Shown: positions 1-8,858, counted from the stretch's first letter. The stretch is 64,000 bases of DNA from Candidatus Hydrogenedentota bacterium (GCA_016791475.1 JAEUWI010000003.1:154997-218996); one strand, 5' to 3'. Notes: generated by a model from the sequence alone, not told the origin. Translations and numbers: made by a program.

Positions 1-633
1 CTCATCATGGCCCGCGAGGCGATGGACACCCACTTCAAGCTGGTCATGCCGATTCTGATGCCGAAAGGCGATCAGAAGGGAAAGAAATGGTCGTATATCG
101 CGGCGGCTGCGAAGTTCTACATGGGCTGGTACCCGAAGGTGTGGATGCCGCCGACGCTGGACTTCAACGTGACCCACCTGAACCCCGCGAACCGCGAACA
201 TTTGGCCTTTGCCGCCAAGACCTGCAAACGACTTGCTCGAAATCTGTTCCACACGATGGGCAAGTACAAGGAAAAGCTGGAATTCGAGCAATTGATCCTG
301 GCCAACTTCGTCGACATCGGCGTGGACCTTTTTGTGATGGGATGCGTGCTTGCAAATACCGAACACCTGCTGGCCCAGAACAAGAGCGACCAGAGCCCCC
401 AGGAACTCGCCGACCTCTTCTGCGAGAATGCGCGTAAACGGATCGAGGCCAACTTCAAGGCGGTCAAGGACAATCACAACCGGTCCTTTAACAAGGTGGC
501 CGATTCCCTCATGAGCGGAAAATACCGGTGGCTTTCGAAAGACGTATTCGAGGATCTGCCCCGGGCCTACCGCAACTTTGCCGACAATCTGCCCCAGTCA
601 ACGGCGGCGGAAGATCTGGCCAAGACCGAATAG
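1..633 (+). CDS. acyl-CoA dehydrogenase, C-terminal part (5' end outside window)
   Basis: The frame is open from base 1, so this is the 3' end of a longer gene; the ATG at base 7 is internal. The 210 visible residues are all-helical and resemble the C-terminal domain and extension of long acyl-CoA dehydrogenases (roughly 600 residues), flavoenzymes that make the first double bond in fatty-acid beta-oxidation. Supporting stretches are the RLARNLFHTMGKY region and the following LANFVDIGVDLFVM helix, which fit the flavin/acyl-binding helical bundle. The catalytic glutamate and most of the FAD site would lie upstream and cannot be checked. The gene ends 28 bases before a strong terminator. The family call is fairly secure; the chain-length class is not determined. 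Confidence 0.72.
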   Translation, partial: LIMAREAMDTHFKLVMPILMPKGDQKGKKWSYIAAAAKFYMGWYPKVWMPPTLDFNVTHLNPANREHLAFAAKTCKRLARNLFHTMGKYKEKLEFEQLILANFVDIGVDLFVMGCVLANTEHLLAQNKSDQSPQELADLFCENARKRIEANFKAVKDNHNRSFNKVADSLMSGKYRWLSKDVFEDLPRAYRNFADNLPQSTAAEDLAKTE

Positions 634-661
634 CGCAGGGCCCGTTCCAGCATCAATTGAA

Positions 662-692
662 AAACGCCGGGTGCGCTCCGCACCCGGCGTTT
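662..692. terminator. bidirectional intrinsic terminator
   Basis: A perfect 13-bp inverted repeat (AAACGCCGGGTGC at 662-674, its complement at 680-692) surrounds a 5-base loop. It is flanked by A-rich sequence on the left and T-rich sequence on the right. It sits between the convergent acyl-CoA dehydrogenase and ThuA-like genes and can serve both strands. Confidence 0.9.
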
Positions 693-715
693 ATTTATAA
701 CTCTGGATTTCCCCG

Positions 716-1720
716 TCAGTCCTTGAGGTCTTCCGGCTTCAGCCCTTTGGTGTGCTTGCCAAAGCCGAAGGGCGTCGGGTTATATTCGCCGACGATATCC
801 ACCTTGCTCCGGGCCGGTATCTGGTCTTCCAGGCCCACGCCCCAGTACGCGGCGTTCACCAGCAGGCGGCGGAGCCCCTCGCTCAGCAGATCCCGCGACG
901 CGCCCATGGTGGTGGTGAAGATGCGGGAAGGCTTGCCGCTTTCGCCCGTGTAGGTTTTGATCCAGGCGATGGGCTGAACCGCCGTCTTTTCCGTGCTCGG
1001 CGGGTCCGTCGGGTTCATACCGGTCAACACAATCCCGTTGACCAAAGGCTGGCTATCGCCCGTGAGGTTGTTAATACCGTATACGTCCGTGTCGCCCCAA
1101 ATGTCCTCGCAACCCCGCACGATGGGGTGCCCCTTCATTTCCGGCACGATGGCGCCACGGGTGCTTTCATGACCGTGGTGTCCATAGTGGGTAACCCAGG
1201 TCTCACCGAGCACCTGCCGCCCATAGCCGCCCTTGAAGGATTCGTCTTCATTGTTCCACGTATATTTGGCGTAAGGGCTGGCGGTATTCACGATGTAGTT
1301 GAAGGGATGGGTGGCCGTGCGCAGGGCGATGATGGGCCTCCCGGAATTCGTGTAATCGATAATCCGCTTCATATCGGCATCGGGCAGCTCCCGAAAGCGC
1401 GTGAACAGCACCATCAGATCCGCCGATTCGAGCGCCTCCAGACCGGGGATATTGTCCAGCGTTGTGGGGTCGATCTCGCCGGTATCCTTGTTGATGGAGA
1501 AGAGCACCGTGCAGGTAAAACCGTGGTGCGTGGCGAGAATCTTCGCCAGTTGGGGCATCCCTTCCTCGGAACGGTACTCCTCGTCACCCGTAATGAAGAC
1601 GATGTGCTTGCCCTTGCCTGGGCCTTCCTGGTCCGCATAGGTCACGCCGGCCGCATGCGCGGCGGAAGCGCAGACGACAATGGCCAGGGCCAGCATCGCC
1701 CCTCGAATCACTTTCGACAT
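716..1720 (-). CDS. secreted ThuA-like (trehalose-utilisation family) protein
   Basis: A 334-residue protein with a typical signal peptide (residues 1-23, cleavage near AHA|A), so it acts outside the cytoplasm. The mature part is a ThuA-like fold related to class I glutamine amidotransferases. It begins with a strand leading into GDEEYR (45-50) and includes the TATHPFNY segment after the nucleophile-elbow-like region. In planctomycete-type bacteria such exported ThuA proteins are common near carbohydrate genes, but their substrates are mostly unknown. The ATG at 1720 follows an AAGGAGAGAAGG ribosome-binding site. No catalytic cysteine is obvious, so it may bind sugar rather than act as an amidotransferase (inference). 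It is transcribed alone toward the terminator at 662-692. Confidence 0.85.
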   Translation of the reverse strand: MSKVIRGAMLALAIVVCASAAHAAGVTYADQEGPGKGKHIVFITGDEEYRSEEGMPQLAKILATHHGFTCTVLFSINKDTGEIDPTTLDNIPGLEALESADLMVLFTRFRELPDADMKRIIDYTNSGRPIIALRTATHPFNYIVNTASPYAKYTWNNEDESFKGGYGRQVLGETWVTHYGHHGHESTRGAIVPEMKGHPIVRGCEDIWGDTDVYGINNLTGDSQPLVNGIVLTGMNPTDPPSTEKTAVQPIAWIKTYTGESGKPSRIFTTTMGASRDLLSEGLRRLLVNAAYWGVGLEDQIPARSKVDIVGEYNPTPFGFGKHTKGLKPEDLKD

Positions 1721-1903
1721 CCTTCTCTCCTTCGTTGATCGCTCAGCGTTGATGCCAATACCCGGCGGAGCCTGGCCGCCCGGTCAACGCTATACCATAG
1801 CACGGCCACGGCTCCGGGGCAATCGCCGGTATGCATCCCGGCGCGTAACGACAGGAACGCCGCACCGGCGCGGCCGCCGCAGCCAGACAAGGAGGAGCAA
1901 CCG

Positions 1904-2338
1904 ATGATATCCATACAACGAATCCGAGAGCATGAATCCATTCGCCGATGTTATCCGATCATGGCGCAACTGAGACCCCATCTGGACGAGGCCACCTTCT
2001 GTGCGCGGGTGAAACGGCAGTTTGAGACCCAGTGCTACCATCTCGTCGCGCTGGAGTCCGAAGGGACGCTCGTCTCTCTGGCGGGCTATCGCTTCCTTGA
2101 AAATCTGATCTACGGGCCCTACCTCTATGTGGACGACCTGATCACGGATACCGCGCGGCGCGGTCAGGGCTTCGGCGGGCAACTTTTTGACTGGCTGGTG
2201 GAAGAAGCCCGGCGGGAGGGCGTCCGCGCGCTGCACCTGGACAGCGGCGTGCAACGATTCGACGCACACCGGTTTTATCTTGGCAAGAGCATGGAGATCA
2301 CGTCGCGCCACTTCGGACTTCAGTTGCAAGGAGGTTGA
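1904..2338 (+). CDS. GNAT-family N-acetyltransferase
   Basis: A 144-residue cytoplasmic protein with the Gcn5-related acetyltransferase fold. The acetyl-CoA pyrophosphate-binding motif is RRGQGFGG (85-92), preceded by the beta-4 strand YLYVDDLI and followed by a helix. The C-terminal strand/helix contains HRFYLGKSM, the usual place where family members carry the F-Y pair. The start is well supported by AGGAGG about 8 bases upstream of the ATG. The acceptor substrate cannot be read from sequence. The neighbouring genes are on the other strand, so it looks monocistronic. Confidence 0.85.
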   Translation: MISIQRIREHESIRRCYPIMAQLRPHLDEATFCARVKRQFETQCYHLVALESEGTLVSLAGYRFLENLIYGPYLYVDDLITDTARRGQGFGGQLFDWLVEEARREGVRALHLDSGVQRFDAHRFYLGKSMEITSRHFGLQLQGG

Positions 2339-2360
2339 AGGGAGGGAAACGGGTGGCCGC

Positions 2361-2681
2361 TCAACGTTTTCGGGTTCGCTTGAGGCGGTTGTAGGCCTCG
2401 TTGAGCGCCCGCATCATGTCTTCATCGCCCCCGAGATCGGGGTGGTGAATCTTGGCCTTGCGCTTGTAAGCACGCTCGATTTCATCCCAGCTTGACGAAG
2501 GGGAAATACCGAGCATCCGATAGCACATGTCCAGATCGCCACCGGCGTTCTGTGGGACTTCATCGTCGAACCGCTCGCCCCGCAGTTCGCGGAGGCCCCG
2601 GACGATGATGGGAAGGAGCCCCGTCGCGCTGAGTACCACGATGATGATTACAATTCCGAGAATTTCTTGCAGGCTGGGCAT
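2361..2681 (-). CDS. membrane-anchored J-domain (DnaJ-like) protein
   Basis: A 106-residue protein with one N-terminal membrane segment (about 5-27) and a C-terminal J-domain (about 52-106) carrying the HPD tripeptide at 80-82, which stimulates DnaK ATPase. No G/F-rich region, zinc finger or client-binding domain follows, so it is a minimal class III J-protein whose job is to place DnaK at the membrane. It is the last gene of a minus-strand run with the rhomboid protease, signal peptidase I and a TPR protein; the gap to the rhomboid gene is only 24 bases. That suggests a shared envelope-protein processing role (inference). Confidence 0.85.
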   Translation of the reverse strand: MPSLQEILGIVIIIVVLSATGLLPIIVRGLRELRGERFDDEVPQNAGGDLDMCYRMLGISPSSSWDEIERAYKRKAKIHHPDLGGDEDMMRALNEAYNRLKRTRKR

Positions 2682-2705
2682 GGGGCTGACAGTTCCGGCG
2701 CGGTC

Positions 2706-3473
2706 TTAACGACGTTTGCGATCATCGAATTTGAAGATGTTGTCGACGGCTTCCCCAACCTTGTCGTTGGGCGATTTCTTCCCTTTGACTTCTTTGCGCC
2801 GCCGTTCGCGCCGGAAGCTGATGAACATCGGGAGGAGTTTCATATAAAGAAAGCCCACGCCCATGCCGCCGAAGTGGGTCACCCAGGATACCGAGGTGCC
2901 GTCGAGACTGGAAATCAAATTGAGCAGGAAGGCGATGAGCACGAGGGCCCGGGCGTTGATGGGCCAGGGGAAGTAGAGAAAGTAGAACTCGCGGTCGGGC
3001 TCCACCATGGCAAAGGCGACCAGAACCCCCATGGCCGCGCCGCTCGCGCCGACTACATTGGTGACTTCGCCTTGCAGAAAATAGGGGAGGAGCGTGGCCA
3101 GCACGCCACCGGCGCCGCAGGTCAGATAAAATCGAAAAAATGCGCGGGTGCCCAATACCCGTTCAACTTCCGGGCCGAACCAGTACAGGGAAAGCATGTT
3201 GCCCACGAGGTGCATCAAGCCGCCGTGGAGAAACTGATAGGTGAGCGGGGTCCAGACGAATCCCGAGAGAAAGCGCTGCTGCTGGAAGCCAAACCAGGTG
3301 CTCAAAGCGCCCCCATAGAAGCCCGGTCGCTGGTTCAGCCACACCATCAGCGGATCCGAGAGAAGCTGCAGAGCGAATACGACGATGTTGACCAGAATCA
3401 GCCGTTGAACGGCCCAGGTAATTCGGGAACTGCCAAAGGCGTTGGATTCCATTGTGTACGAATATCGGCTCAT
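2706..3473 (-). CDS. rhomboid-family intramembrane serine protease
   Basis: A polytopic membrane protein of 255 residues from the chosen start. Rhomboid hallmarks are visible: HLVGN in TM2 (88-92), the catalytic GASGA with Ser144, and HFGG with catalytic His200, giving an intact Ser-His dyad. Rhomboids cleave transmembrane substrates within the bilayer. The C-terminus is a basic cytoplasmic tail. A GTG at 3545 would add 24 residues without hydrophobic or conserved character, so the ATG at 3473 is preferred, although neither has a strong ribosome-binding site. The gene lies between lepB and the J-domain gene on the same strand. Confidence 0.88.
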   Translation of the reverse strand: MSRYSYTMESNAFGSSRITWAVQRLILVNIVVFALQLLSDPLMVWLNQRPGFYGGALSTWFGFQQQRFLSGFVWTPLTYQFLHGGLMHLVGNMLSLYWFGPEVERVLGTRAFFRFYLTCGAGGVLATLLPYFLQGEVTNVVGASGAAMGVLVAFAMVEPDREFYFLYFPWPINARALVLIAFLLNLISSLDGTSVSWVTHFGGMGVGFLYMKLLPMFISFRRERRRKEVKGKKSPNDKVGEAVDNIFKFDDRKRR

Positions 3474-3639
3474 CGGCGCTCTATACGGGCCTTTCGGGAC
3501 CGCGCCCGCGGTTAGAGGACGCAAACGATTAGACTCAGGTTTCACTCGGGCGCGGGCGGGGCCTGGGATGCCTCTCTCCGCCTCCTGCCGTGCTTATTGT
3601 ACCCGATTCCCCTGCCTCAGTACCAAGACGGGCTTCGCG

Positions 3640-4197
3640 TCATTCCCCAAGGCGATTCGTCAGGGGATAGGACGAAACCTTCCCCCAGCGCTCGTAGGGA
3701 AAGTAGATGAAAATCGCCCGCCCGACGATGAGCGAAACCGGGAAACACTCGCCCTCGTCGTGGCTGTCCATACTGTTGTTCCTATTGTCGCCGAGAATAA
3801 AGACATGGTCTTCCGGCACGGAAACCGGCGGCATTACTTGATAAAGCGGCGGCTCCAGGAGATAGGGCTCCGATGCATACTCGCCGTTGATCTGGAGTGC
3901 GCCCAGTTGCACGCTGATCGCATCGCCGCCCACGCCGACAATTCGCTTGACGAGGTAAGCGCCCGGTTCGGCGGGATCGCGAAGCACCACGATGTCACCA
4001 CGACCATAGGAAGACTCCGCAATGGTGACAAGCTGGTCCACCGGTTGCAACGTGGGTTCCATGGATCCCGAGGGCACCCGGAAGAAGCGCACGTGTCGAT
4101 AGCCGAAGAAATACACGCATAGCAGGAGGAAAATGACAACAAACACATTCCCCACGCGCTTGCTCGACAACAGGAGTCGAAGCTGTCCCAGGTTCAA
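3640..4197 (-). CDS. lepB: signal peptidase I
   Basis: A 185-residue type I signal peptidase that removes signal peptides from exported proteins. It has a single N-terminal membrane anchor (about 17-33), then the catalytic box PSGSMEPTL with nucleophile Ser45, the general-base Lys84 in the VKRIVG box, and the conserved GDNRNNSMDS box near 137-146. All active-site residues are present. The protein is short, like Gram-positive and planctomycete enzymes, and lacks the second anchor and large extra domain of E. coli LepB. It starts 37 bases downstream of the TPR-protein gene and probably shares its transcript. Confidence 0.94.
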   Translation of the reverse strand: MNLGQLRLLLSSKRVGNVFVVIFLLLCVYFFGYRHVRFFRVPSGSMEPTLQPVDQLVTIAESSYGRGDIVVLRDPAEPGAYLVKRIVGVGGDAISVQLGALQINGEYASEPYLLEPPLYQVMPPVSVPEDHVFILGDNRNNSMDSHDEGECFPVSLIVGRAIFIYFPYERWGKVSSYPLTNRLGE

Positions 4198-4234
4198 ACA
4201 GGACCTCCAATCATCGGTCTACACGCCACAATCT

Positions 4235-5239
4235 TCAGTTCTCGCCGCTCACACTGTCCAGGAGCCGCGTGGCGACTTCATTGCCCGGTATGACGGCCAG
4301 CGCCTCCTCGAAACAGCGCCTGGCCTCCTTGTTGTTCTCCAGATTGCGCCAGGCCCGTCCCTCGTTGAGCCAGGTGAAAAAGGTATGCACCGTGGTCTTG
4401 GCCTGCGCGCGTGCGGCCTGCCAAGCCTTGATTGATTCCTTCCAGTCGGGCTCCAGTTCGAAATTCTCCGCCGCGATGAAGTTGACGGCGTAGTCCTCCA
4501 GAATCTCATAATCCGTCGGCGCGAGCTTGGTGGCCTTCTTTGAAAGTTTCATGGCCTCTTTGTAGATTTTGGGCGCGTCCCATCCCCGGATCTCTTCCGT
4601 CTGGGGGCGGTAGATCAGATAGTTCTGGGCCATGTTGTAGCAATAGTCCGCGTTCTTTGGATCGAGTTCGAGGGCCTTGTCCATATTTTGAAACCCGAGT
4701 TCGTATAACCCGGAATGAAAATAGTGCATGCCCAGATTGTTGTAGGGATCGCTGTATTTTGAATCCAGCGATACCGCCTTGAGCCATTCCTGTACCCCCT
4801 CCATGTGCTTGCCGAACCCGTCGTAGTAGACCGTTCCGCGGAAGTTGTGCACCGAAGCGCTGTGATCAAAGGCCTTCAAGCCCAGCTCCCCAAGGGCGGT
4901 CAGCTTCGCCAGGCAAACGTTTATCTCGGCGAATTTCGCCTGGATCTCCGCCTCGCTCATTTCCGGCGTCATCTGGCCGTGAAGGGCCGTAATTTGCTTG
5001 AACTCCGCATTGCCCATGGACCACAACTGGTCCAGGAAAGCGTTTTCGTCGCCGGTAAGGGCCTCCAGCGGCGCGAGGTAGGCCGGGTCCACTTGCGGCA
5101 AGGCCGATTCCGCGGGGGGGGCGGCCGGCGGGGCGGCGGGGGCGGATTCCTGCGCCGATGCGCCGAGGGTGAGAGCGCTTAAACTTACCGCAAGGAGCAG
5201 TTTCGATAGCCGGAGAGGGAAAGAAACGTTGATGAACAT
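4235..5239 (-). CDS. secreted tetratricopeptide-repeat protein
   Basis: A 334-residue exported protein. An N-terminal signal peptide (about 1-29, ending near GASAQ) is followed by an Ala/Pro-rich linker, then an alpha-helical domain. At least three TPR units are recognisable, for example around YSDPYNNLGMHYF and ALELDPKNADYCYNMA, and a last one near ARRCFEEAL. TPR domains mediate protein-protein contacts; no catalytic motif is visible. The ATG at 5239 is preferred over a TTG two codons upstream because AAGGA lies at proper spacing only for the ATG. It heads a minus-strand run into lepB, rhomboid and J-domain genes, so it may be an envelope assembly factor (inference). Confidence 0.78.
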   Translation of the reverse strand: MFINVSFPLRLSKLLLAVSLSALTLGASAQESAPAAPPAAPPAESALPQVDPAYLAPLEALTGDENAFLDQLWSMGNAEFKQITALHGQMTPEMSEAEIQAKFAEINVCLAKLTALGELGLKAFDHSASVHNFRGTVYYDGFGKHMEGVQEWLKAVSLDSKYSDPYNNLGMHYFHSGLYELGFQNMDKALELDPKNADYCYNMAQNYLIYRPQTEEIRGWDAPKIYKEAMKLSKKATKLAPTDYEILEDYAVNFIAAENFELEPDWKESIKAWQAARAQAKTTVHTFFTWLNEGRAWRNLENNKEARRCFEEALAVIPGNEVATRLLDSVSGEN

Positions 5240-5419
5240 GTACAATCCTTACGGTAAAGGGAAACAGGCGCGACGGGCCGCTTGCCCAGCCCAAACGCCC
5301 GCGTTAACCCACAACGGTCCTCGCATACTCGAACGGCGGGTTAAGTATTTCATTCAAGACGGTCCCGACTCAAGGTCACCCGGCGCTAAACTTTCGATGT
5401 CGGGATTGGACTCGGCCCC

Positions 5420-6646
5420 TTAGCGGGCCGCCGCCACATGGATCGCGTCTCCGGACTCTACGACCACCACACCCGACGGGGTCACCCGGAAAAGTCGGGC
5501 GTCCCGTTCAAGGTCGTAACCAATCTCGGCGAACGCGGGAATCCGCACATCCTTTTCCACAATCACGCGGCGCAGGCGGGCGTGGCGGCCCACATCGACC
5601 CCGCGAAAAAGTACCGATTCCTCCACCTGCGAATAGCTGTTGACCCGCACTTCGGGGGACAACACCGAACGGATCACCTGGCCCCCGCTGATAATGCAAC
5701 CGGGGCTGACGATGGAGTCCATGGCCACGCCGAAACGCTCGTCGCGATTGGCGAAAACAAACTTGGCCGGCGGATAGGAGGGGAGCTTGATCTGCATCGG
5801 CCAACTCTTGTCATAGAGGTTGAACTGGGGGTCCACGCGGGCCAGATCCATATTGGCTTCCCAGTAGCTGTCGATCGTCCCCACATCCCGCCAGTATTTG
5901 GCTTCCTTCTTGTTCTCGTCTTCGAAGGGATAGGCGTAGACCAGCGCTTTGTCTATCAGACCGGGGATGATATCCTTGCCAAAATCGTGGGAACTGTTCA
6001 TTTCCGCGTCTTCGATCAGGGCGTTGCGGAGCACTTCAAGATTGAACACATAGACTCCCATGGAAACCATGGCGGAATCGGGGTGGTGCGGGTCGGGGCG
6101 CGGTTCGGCGGGCTTTTCCTCAAATCCGACGATCCGGTGGTCCGCGTCCGCCGCCACGACGCCGAAGCGGTGGGCCTCGTGGATGGGCACCTGGATCGTC
6201 GCCACCGTCGCCGCCGCCTCGGCCTGCCGGTGAAACTGGACCATTTTTTCGTAGTTCATCTTGTAGATGTGATCGCCGGAGAGCACCAGGATCTCTTCGG
6301 GGGCCTCCCGGTCGATGGAGTAAAGGTTGTGGTACAGGGCGTCGGCCGTGCCCCGATACCAACTGTCGTTCACCCGCATCTGGGGCGGTATTATCTCAAT
6401 GAACTCGCCCAGTTCAGGCCGTGTCATGTCCCAACTGTAGCGGATGTGGCGCGAGAGCGACTGAGACTTGTACTGCGTGAGAATATGGATACGCCGGCAG
6501 AACGAGTTGATACAGTTCGCAAGGGTGAAATCGATGATCCGGTAGGTTCCGCCGAAAGGCACCGCGGGCTTGGCCCGATGGCGGGTAAGGGGGTAAAGGC
6601 GTTCCCCGGCCCCCCCGGCTAATATTACAGTGAGTACGCGATTCAC
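5420..6646 (-). CDS. glgC: glucose-1-phosphate adenylyltransferase
   Basis: A 408-residue ADP-glucose pyrophosphorylase, which makes ADP-glucose from ATP and glucose-1-phosphate for glycogen synthesis. The N-terminal nucleotidyltransferase signature GGAGERLYPLT and the following RAKPAVPFGG box are intact. The central sugar-phosphate region reads IIPGLIDKALVYAYPF, and the C-terminal third is a left-handed beta-helix-like domain used for allostery. It starts at a GTG with AAGGAG five bases upstream. It follows a Crp/Fnr-type regulator by 75 bases on the same strand, so the two may be co-transcribed. Other glg genes are not in the window. Confidence 0.95.
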   Translation of the reverse strand: MNRVLTVILAGGAGERLYPLTRHRAKPAVPFGGTYRIIDFTLANCINSFCRRIHILTQYKSQSLSRHIRYSWDMTRPELGEFIEIIPPQMRVNDSWYRGTADALYHNLYSIDREAPEEILVLSGDHIYKMNYEKMVQFHRQAEAAATVATIQVPIHEAHRFGVVAADADHRIVGFEEKPAEPRPDPHHPDSAMVSMGVYVFNLEVLRNALIEDAEMNSSHDFGKDIIPGLIDKALVYAYPFEDENKKEAKYWRDVGTIDSYWEANMDLARVDPQFNLYDKSWPMQIKLPSYPPAKFVFANRDERFGVAMDSIVSPGCIISGGQVIRSVLSPEVRVNSYSQVEESVLFRGVDVGRHARLRRVIVEKDVRIPAFAEIGYDLERDARLFRVTPSGVVVVESGDAIHVAAAR

Positions 6647-6721
6647 GATTACTCCTTACTGGGCCGTCCCGCCGACCCGTGTGGGCGAGACGCCGTCAAC
6701 TTTCATGTGGCTGTGCGCGGC

Positions 6722-7405
6722 CTAGTACTGCTGGGCCGCCTTGCGGAGGGCTTCCAGGTCCAGCAGCGTAACCCGGCGATTTCCTGTTTCAACCACCCCG
6801 GCCTCGCGAAGACTGTGCAATACCGCGGTGGTGGTTTCGCGGGTCGAACCCGCCAGATTGGCCACCTCCTGATGGGTTACGCGGATGGTTCGCCCGACCG
6901 GGCGCTCCAGTTGATAAAGCCGCAGAAGGCCCGCGGCGATTCGACCGCGCACCGGCCGAAATACCGCCTCGGCATAGAGGTGGTCCATTTCGCGGGCGCG
7001 ACGGGAGACCCGCTCCAGCACCGCGCGCGCAAATTCCAGATCGCTGTCGAGTACGGAGCGGAAGGCCTCCGCCGACATGAAGCGCAAACGGGTTGCCTCC
7101 ATGGACTCGGCGTGGTCGCAGCGCTGTTCCCATCCCGACATGCAATCCTCTCCAAACATATCCCCCGTACTGTGGTGGCGCAGCGAAAGAACGCGTCCAT
7201 CGGGCGAAACCCGAGACAGTTTTACCCGGCCGACCTCAATCCAGTAAACGGAATCGCAGGGGTCTTCGGGAAAATAGATGCTCTCTCGCACACCGCATTC
7301 CCGAAACTGCGTCAATCCATCCAGTCGAGCCCACAATTCCGGACTGAAACTGGATAACAGCGCGACATTCTCCGGACCGCCGGTGAAACTTCGAGATGTA
7401 CCCAT
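6722..7405 (-). CDS. Crp/Fnr-family transcriptional regulator
   Basis: A 227-residue regulator with an N-terminal cyclic-nucleotide-binding-type beta-barrel (about 20-130) and a C-terminal winged helix-turn-helix. The recognition part contains THQEVANLAGSTRETTTAVL, the family's usual H-x-E-[IVL]-A-x-x-x-G-x-[ST]-R-E pattern. No Fnr-type cysteine cluster is seen in the N-terminus, so it is more likely a Crp-like sensor of a small molecule. The ATG at 7405 is chosen because upstream codons do not match the family. The effector is unknown. Its position ahead of glgC suggests control of storage-carbon metabolism (inference). Confidence 0.88.
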   Translation of the reverse strand: MGTSRSFTGGPENVALLSSFSPELWARLDGLTQFRECGVRESIYFPEDPCDSVYWIEVGRVKLSRVSPDGRVLSLRHHSTGDMFGEDCMSGWEQRCDHAESMEATRLRFMSAEAFRSVLDSDLEFARAVLERVSRRAREMDHLYAEAVFRPVRGRIAAGLLRLYQLERPVGRTIRVTHQEVANLAGSTRETTTAVLHSLREAGVVETGNRRVTLLDLEALRKAAQQY

Positions 7406-7598
7406 AATTCCGTCCAGCCCTCCTCGCTGCGTCCCCCTCGCGCATCGGGAGTACCGGAGACACAACTCGAATAACTGTAGCACGAATACCATGAAAAGTC
7501 ACGGCAATTTGCAACCAATCAACCCGCACTCCCCGAAAATGAAACCCCGATTTCCACCGAATCCTGGTCCGCGGCGTCGCGTCGGGCCGCAGGCCGCG

Positions 7599-7766
7599 TT
7601 AGAAACCCAGTTTCGAAGCGAAGCTCCGGATTGCGGGCGCGTTGGCATAATAGAACGTGGCGCTGAAACGTAGAAAATAAAACACCGCCGTCCCCGCGAT
7701 CCACAGCAGCAGCAGCCGGTCGACGAGGGCGCCGCGTTCGTTGGTATCAGGGCGCTGACACATCAT
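7599..7766 (-). CDS. small membrane protein at end of glycan operon
   Basis: A 55-residue protein with one clear hydrophobic helix (about 15-40, VDRLLLLWIAGTAVFYFLRF). It starts at ATGATG inside the end of the DUF2304 gene, preceded by GGAGCGGG, so translation is probably coupled to the upstream gene. It is the last gene of the minus-strand glycosyltransferase run. I do not recognise a named family; the context suggests an accessory subunit of the membrane glycosyltransferase machinery. The overlap and ribosome-binding site make it likely real despite its size. Confidence 0.6.
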   Translation of the reverse strand: MMCQRPDTNERGALVDRLLLLWIAGTAVFYFLRFSATFYYANAPAIRSFASKLGF

Positions 7767-8139
7767 CCCGCTCCAGGGCTTCGATACGGCGCGCAAGCAG
7801 GGCAACTTCCTGGGCCAGAATGCGGTTTCGCTCCGAGAGCTTGGAAATGACCACGGTGAAGGCGAGGACGAGAAAGAGGAGAAAGAGAAATGACCCTACA
7901 TAGAAGACCGTGAGATACTGAAATCCGAAGACGGATGACATCCATGTGATTACGCCGGGAAAGAGGCCCACGCCCAGACCGCAGGCCGCCGCCGCAAGCC
8001 ACAGGAGGGCATAGCGCTCCTTGAGGTGCGCCCGGCGCACCAGTTCCAGCACCAGCACCATGAAACTCAGGCTCACGAGGAGCAGGCCCACGCGATGAGA
8101 CCAATAGAAGCCGACAAAGGGCAGCGCTGGATCGGTCAT
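7747..8139 (-). CDS. DUF2304 membrane protein
   Basis: A 130-residue protein with three hydrophobic segments (roughly 12-32, 42-62 and 72-95) and a C-terminal charged amphipathic helix containing SKLSERNRILAQEVALLARRIEALE, which looks coiled-coil. This is the architecture of DUF2304 proteins, which regularly follow dolichyl-phosphate-mannose-synthase-like GT2 genes. The start ATG overlaps the stop of the GT2 gene in an ATGA arrangement (8136-8139), indicating translational coupling. A longer open frame upstream is only the other-frame continuation and is not used. Function is unknown; an accessory role for the polyprenyl-phosphate glycosyltransferase is the natural guess. Confidence 0.8.
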   Translation of the reverse strand: MTDPALPFVGFYWSHRVGLLLVSLSFMVLVLELVRRAHLKERYALLWLAAAACGLGVGLFPGVITWMSSVFGFQYLTVFYVGSFLFLLFLVLAFTVVISKLSERNRILAQEVALLARRIEALERDDVSAP

Positions 8140-8858
8140 TCCGCAGCCCTCCGCGCGGGGGCGTAATGGCGAAACTGATCGATGAGAATGGCGAGCCCAA
8201 CTTTGACCATGTAATAGACCGCCCCATGGGCGCGGATCGAGGTCACGCCACCCTGACGGGGATGCATCGTTACCGGAATCTCGACGACACGAAGACCGTG
8301 CTTGTGCAATATCACCAGAACCTCCGGCTCGGGATAGTCTTCGGGATAAGCTTCCGCGACTACCGCTATCGCGGCGCGATTCATCGCACGGAATCCGCTC
8401 GTGGTGTCCGTAATACCCCCGCCGATGAATAGATTGATCCACCGCGACAGCAGCGACTTGCCAATCCGGCGACTCAGGCTCGGGGTATAGTCGCTGTCGG
8501 CCACATAGCGCGAGCCGATGACCACGTCCGCAGCACCGTCCTCAATGCGGGAAAGCAGCCGGACGATCTCCTCGGCGGGATGCTGGCCATCCGCGTCGCA
8601 CTGCACCGCGATGTCATAGCCGTTGCGCAGAGCGTACTTGTAACCGGTCTGCATGGCGCCGCCGATCCCGAGGTTGAAGGGGAGGGAAAGCAAGGTGGCC
8701 TGTCCCGATTCGCGTACGAGCGCACCGGTCTGGTCCCGGGATCCGTCATCCACCACGACAACGTCGCAATCCGGCGCGGCGGCGCGGATCTGGCCGAGCA
8801 CGCCGATGATGGTGGCCTCTTCGTTGTAGGCGGGAATGATTACGAGTACGCGCGCCAT
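8136..8858 (-). CDS. GT2 glycosyltransferase, polyprenyl-phosphate-sugar synthase type
   Basis: A 240-residue family 2 glycosyltransferase with a GT-A fold. The N-terminus reads VLVIIPAYNEE, the nucleotide-binding aspartates are in VVVDDGS (about 34-40), and the metal-binding motif is QCDADGQHP near residue 87-95. There is no membrane domain, as in soluble DPM1-like enzymes that move a sugar from a nucleotide donor to polyprenyl phosphate. It lies directly after the next GT2 gene without spacing and overlaps the DUF2304 gene by four bases. Donor and acceptor sugars are not predictable. It probably supplies the lipid-linked sugar used by the GT39-type enzyme at 11300-12925 (inference). Confidence 0.9.
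   Translation of the reverse strand: MARVLVIIPAYNEEATIIGVLGQIRAAAPDCDVVVVDDGSRDQTGALVRESGQATLLSLPFNLGIGGAMQTGYKYALRNGYDIAVQCDADGQHPAEEIVRLLSRIEDGAADVVIGSRYVADSDYTPSLSRRIGKSLLSRWINLFIGGGITDTTSGFRAMNRAAIAVVAEAYPEDYPEPEVLVILHKHGLRVVEIPVTMHPRQGGVTSIRAHGAVYYMVKVGLAILIDQFRHYAPARRAAE

Noticed and set aside
752..1738. 328-codon plus-strand frame over the ThuA-like gene
   Set aside because: Shadow of the minus-strand gene, which has a signal peptide, ribosome-binding site and family motifs.
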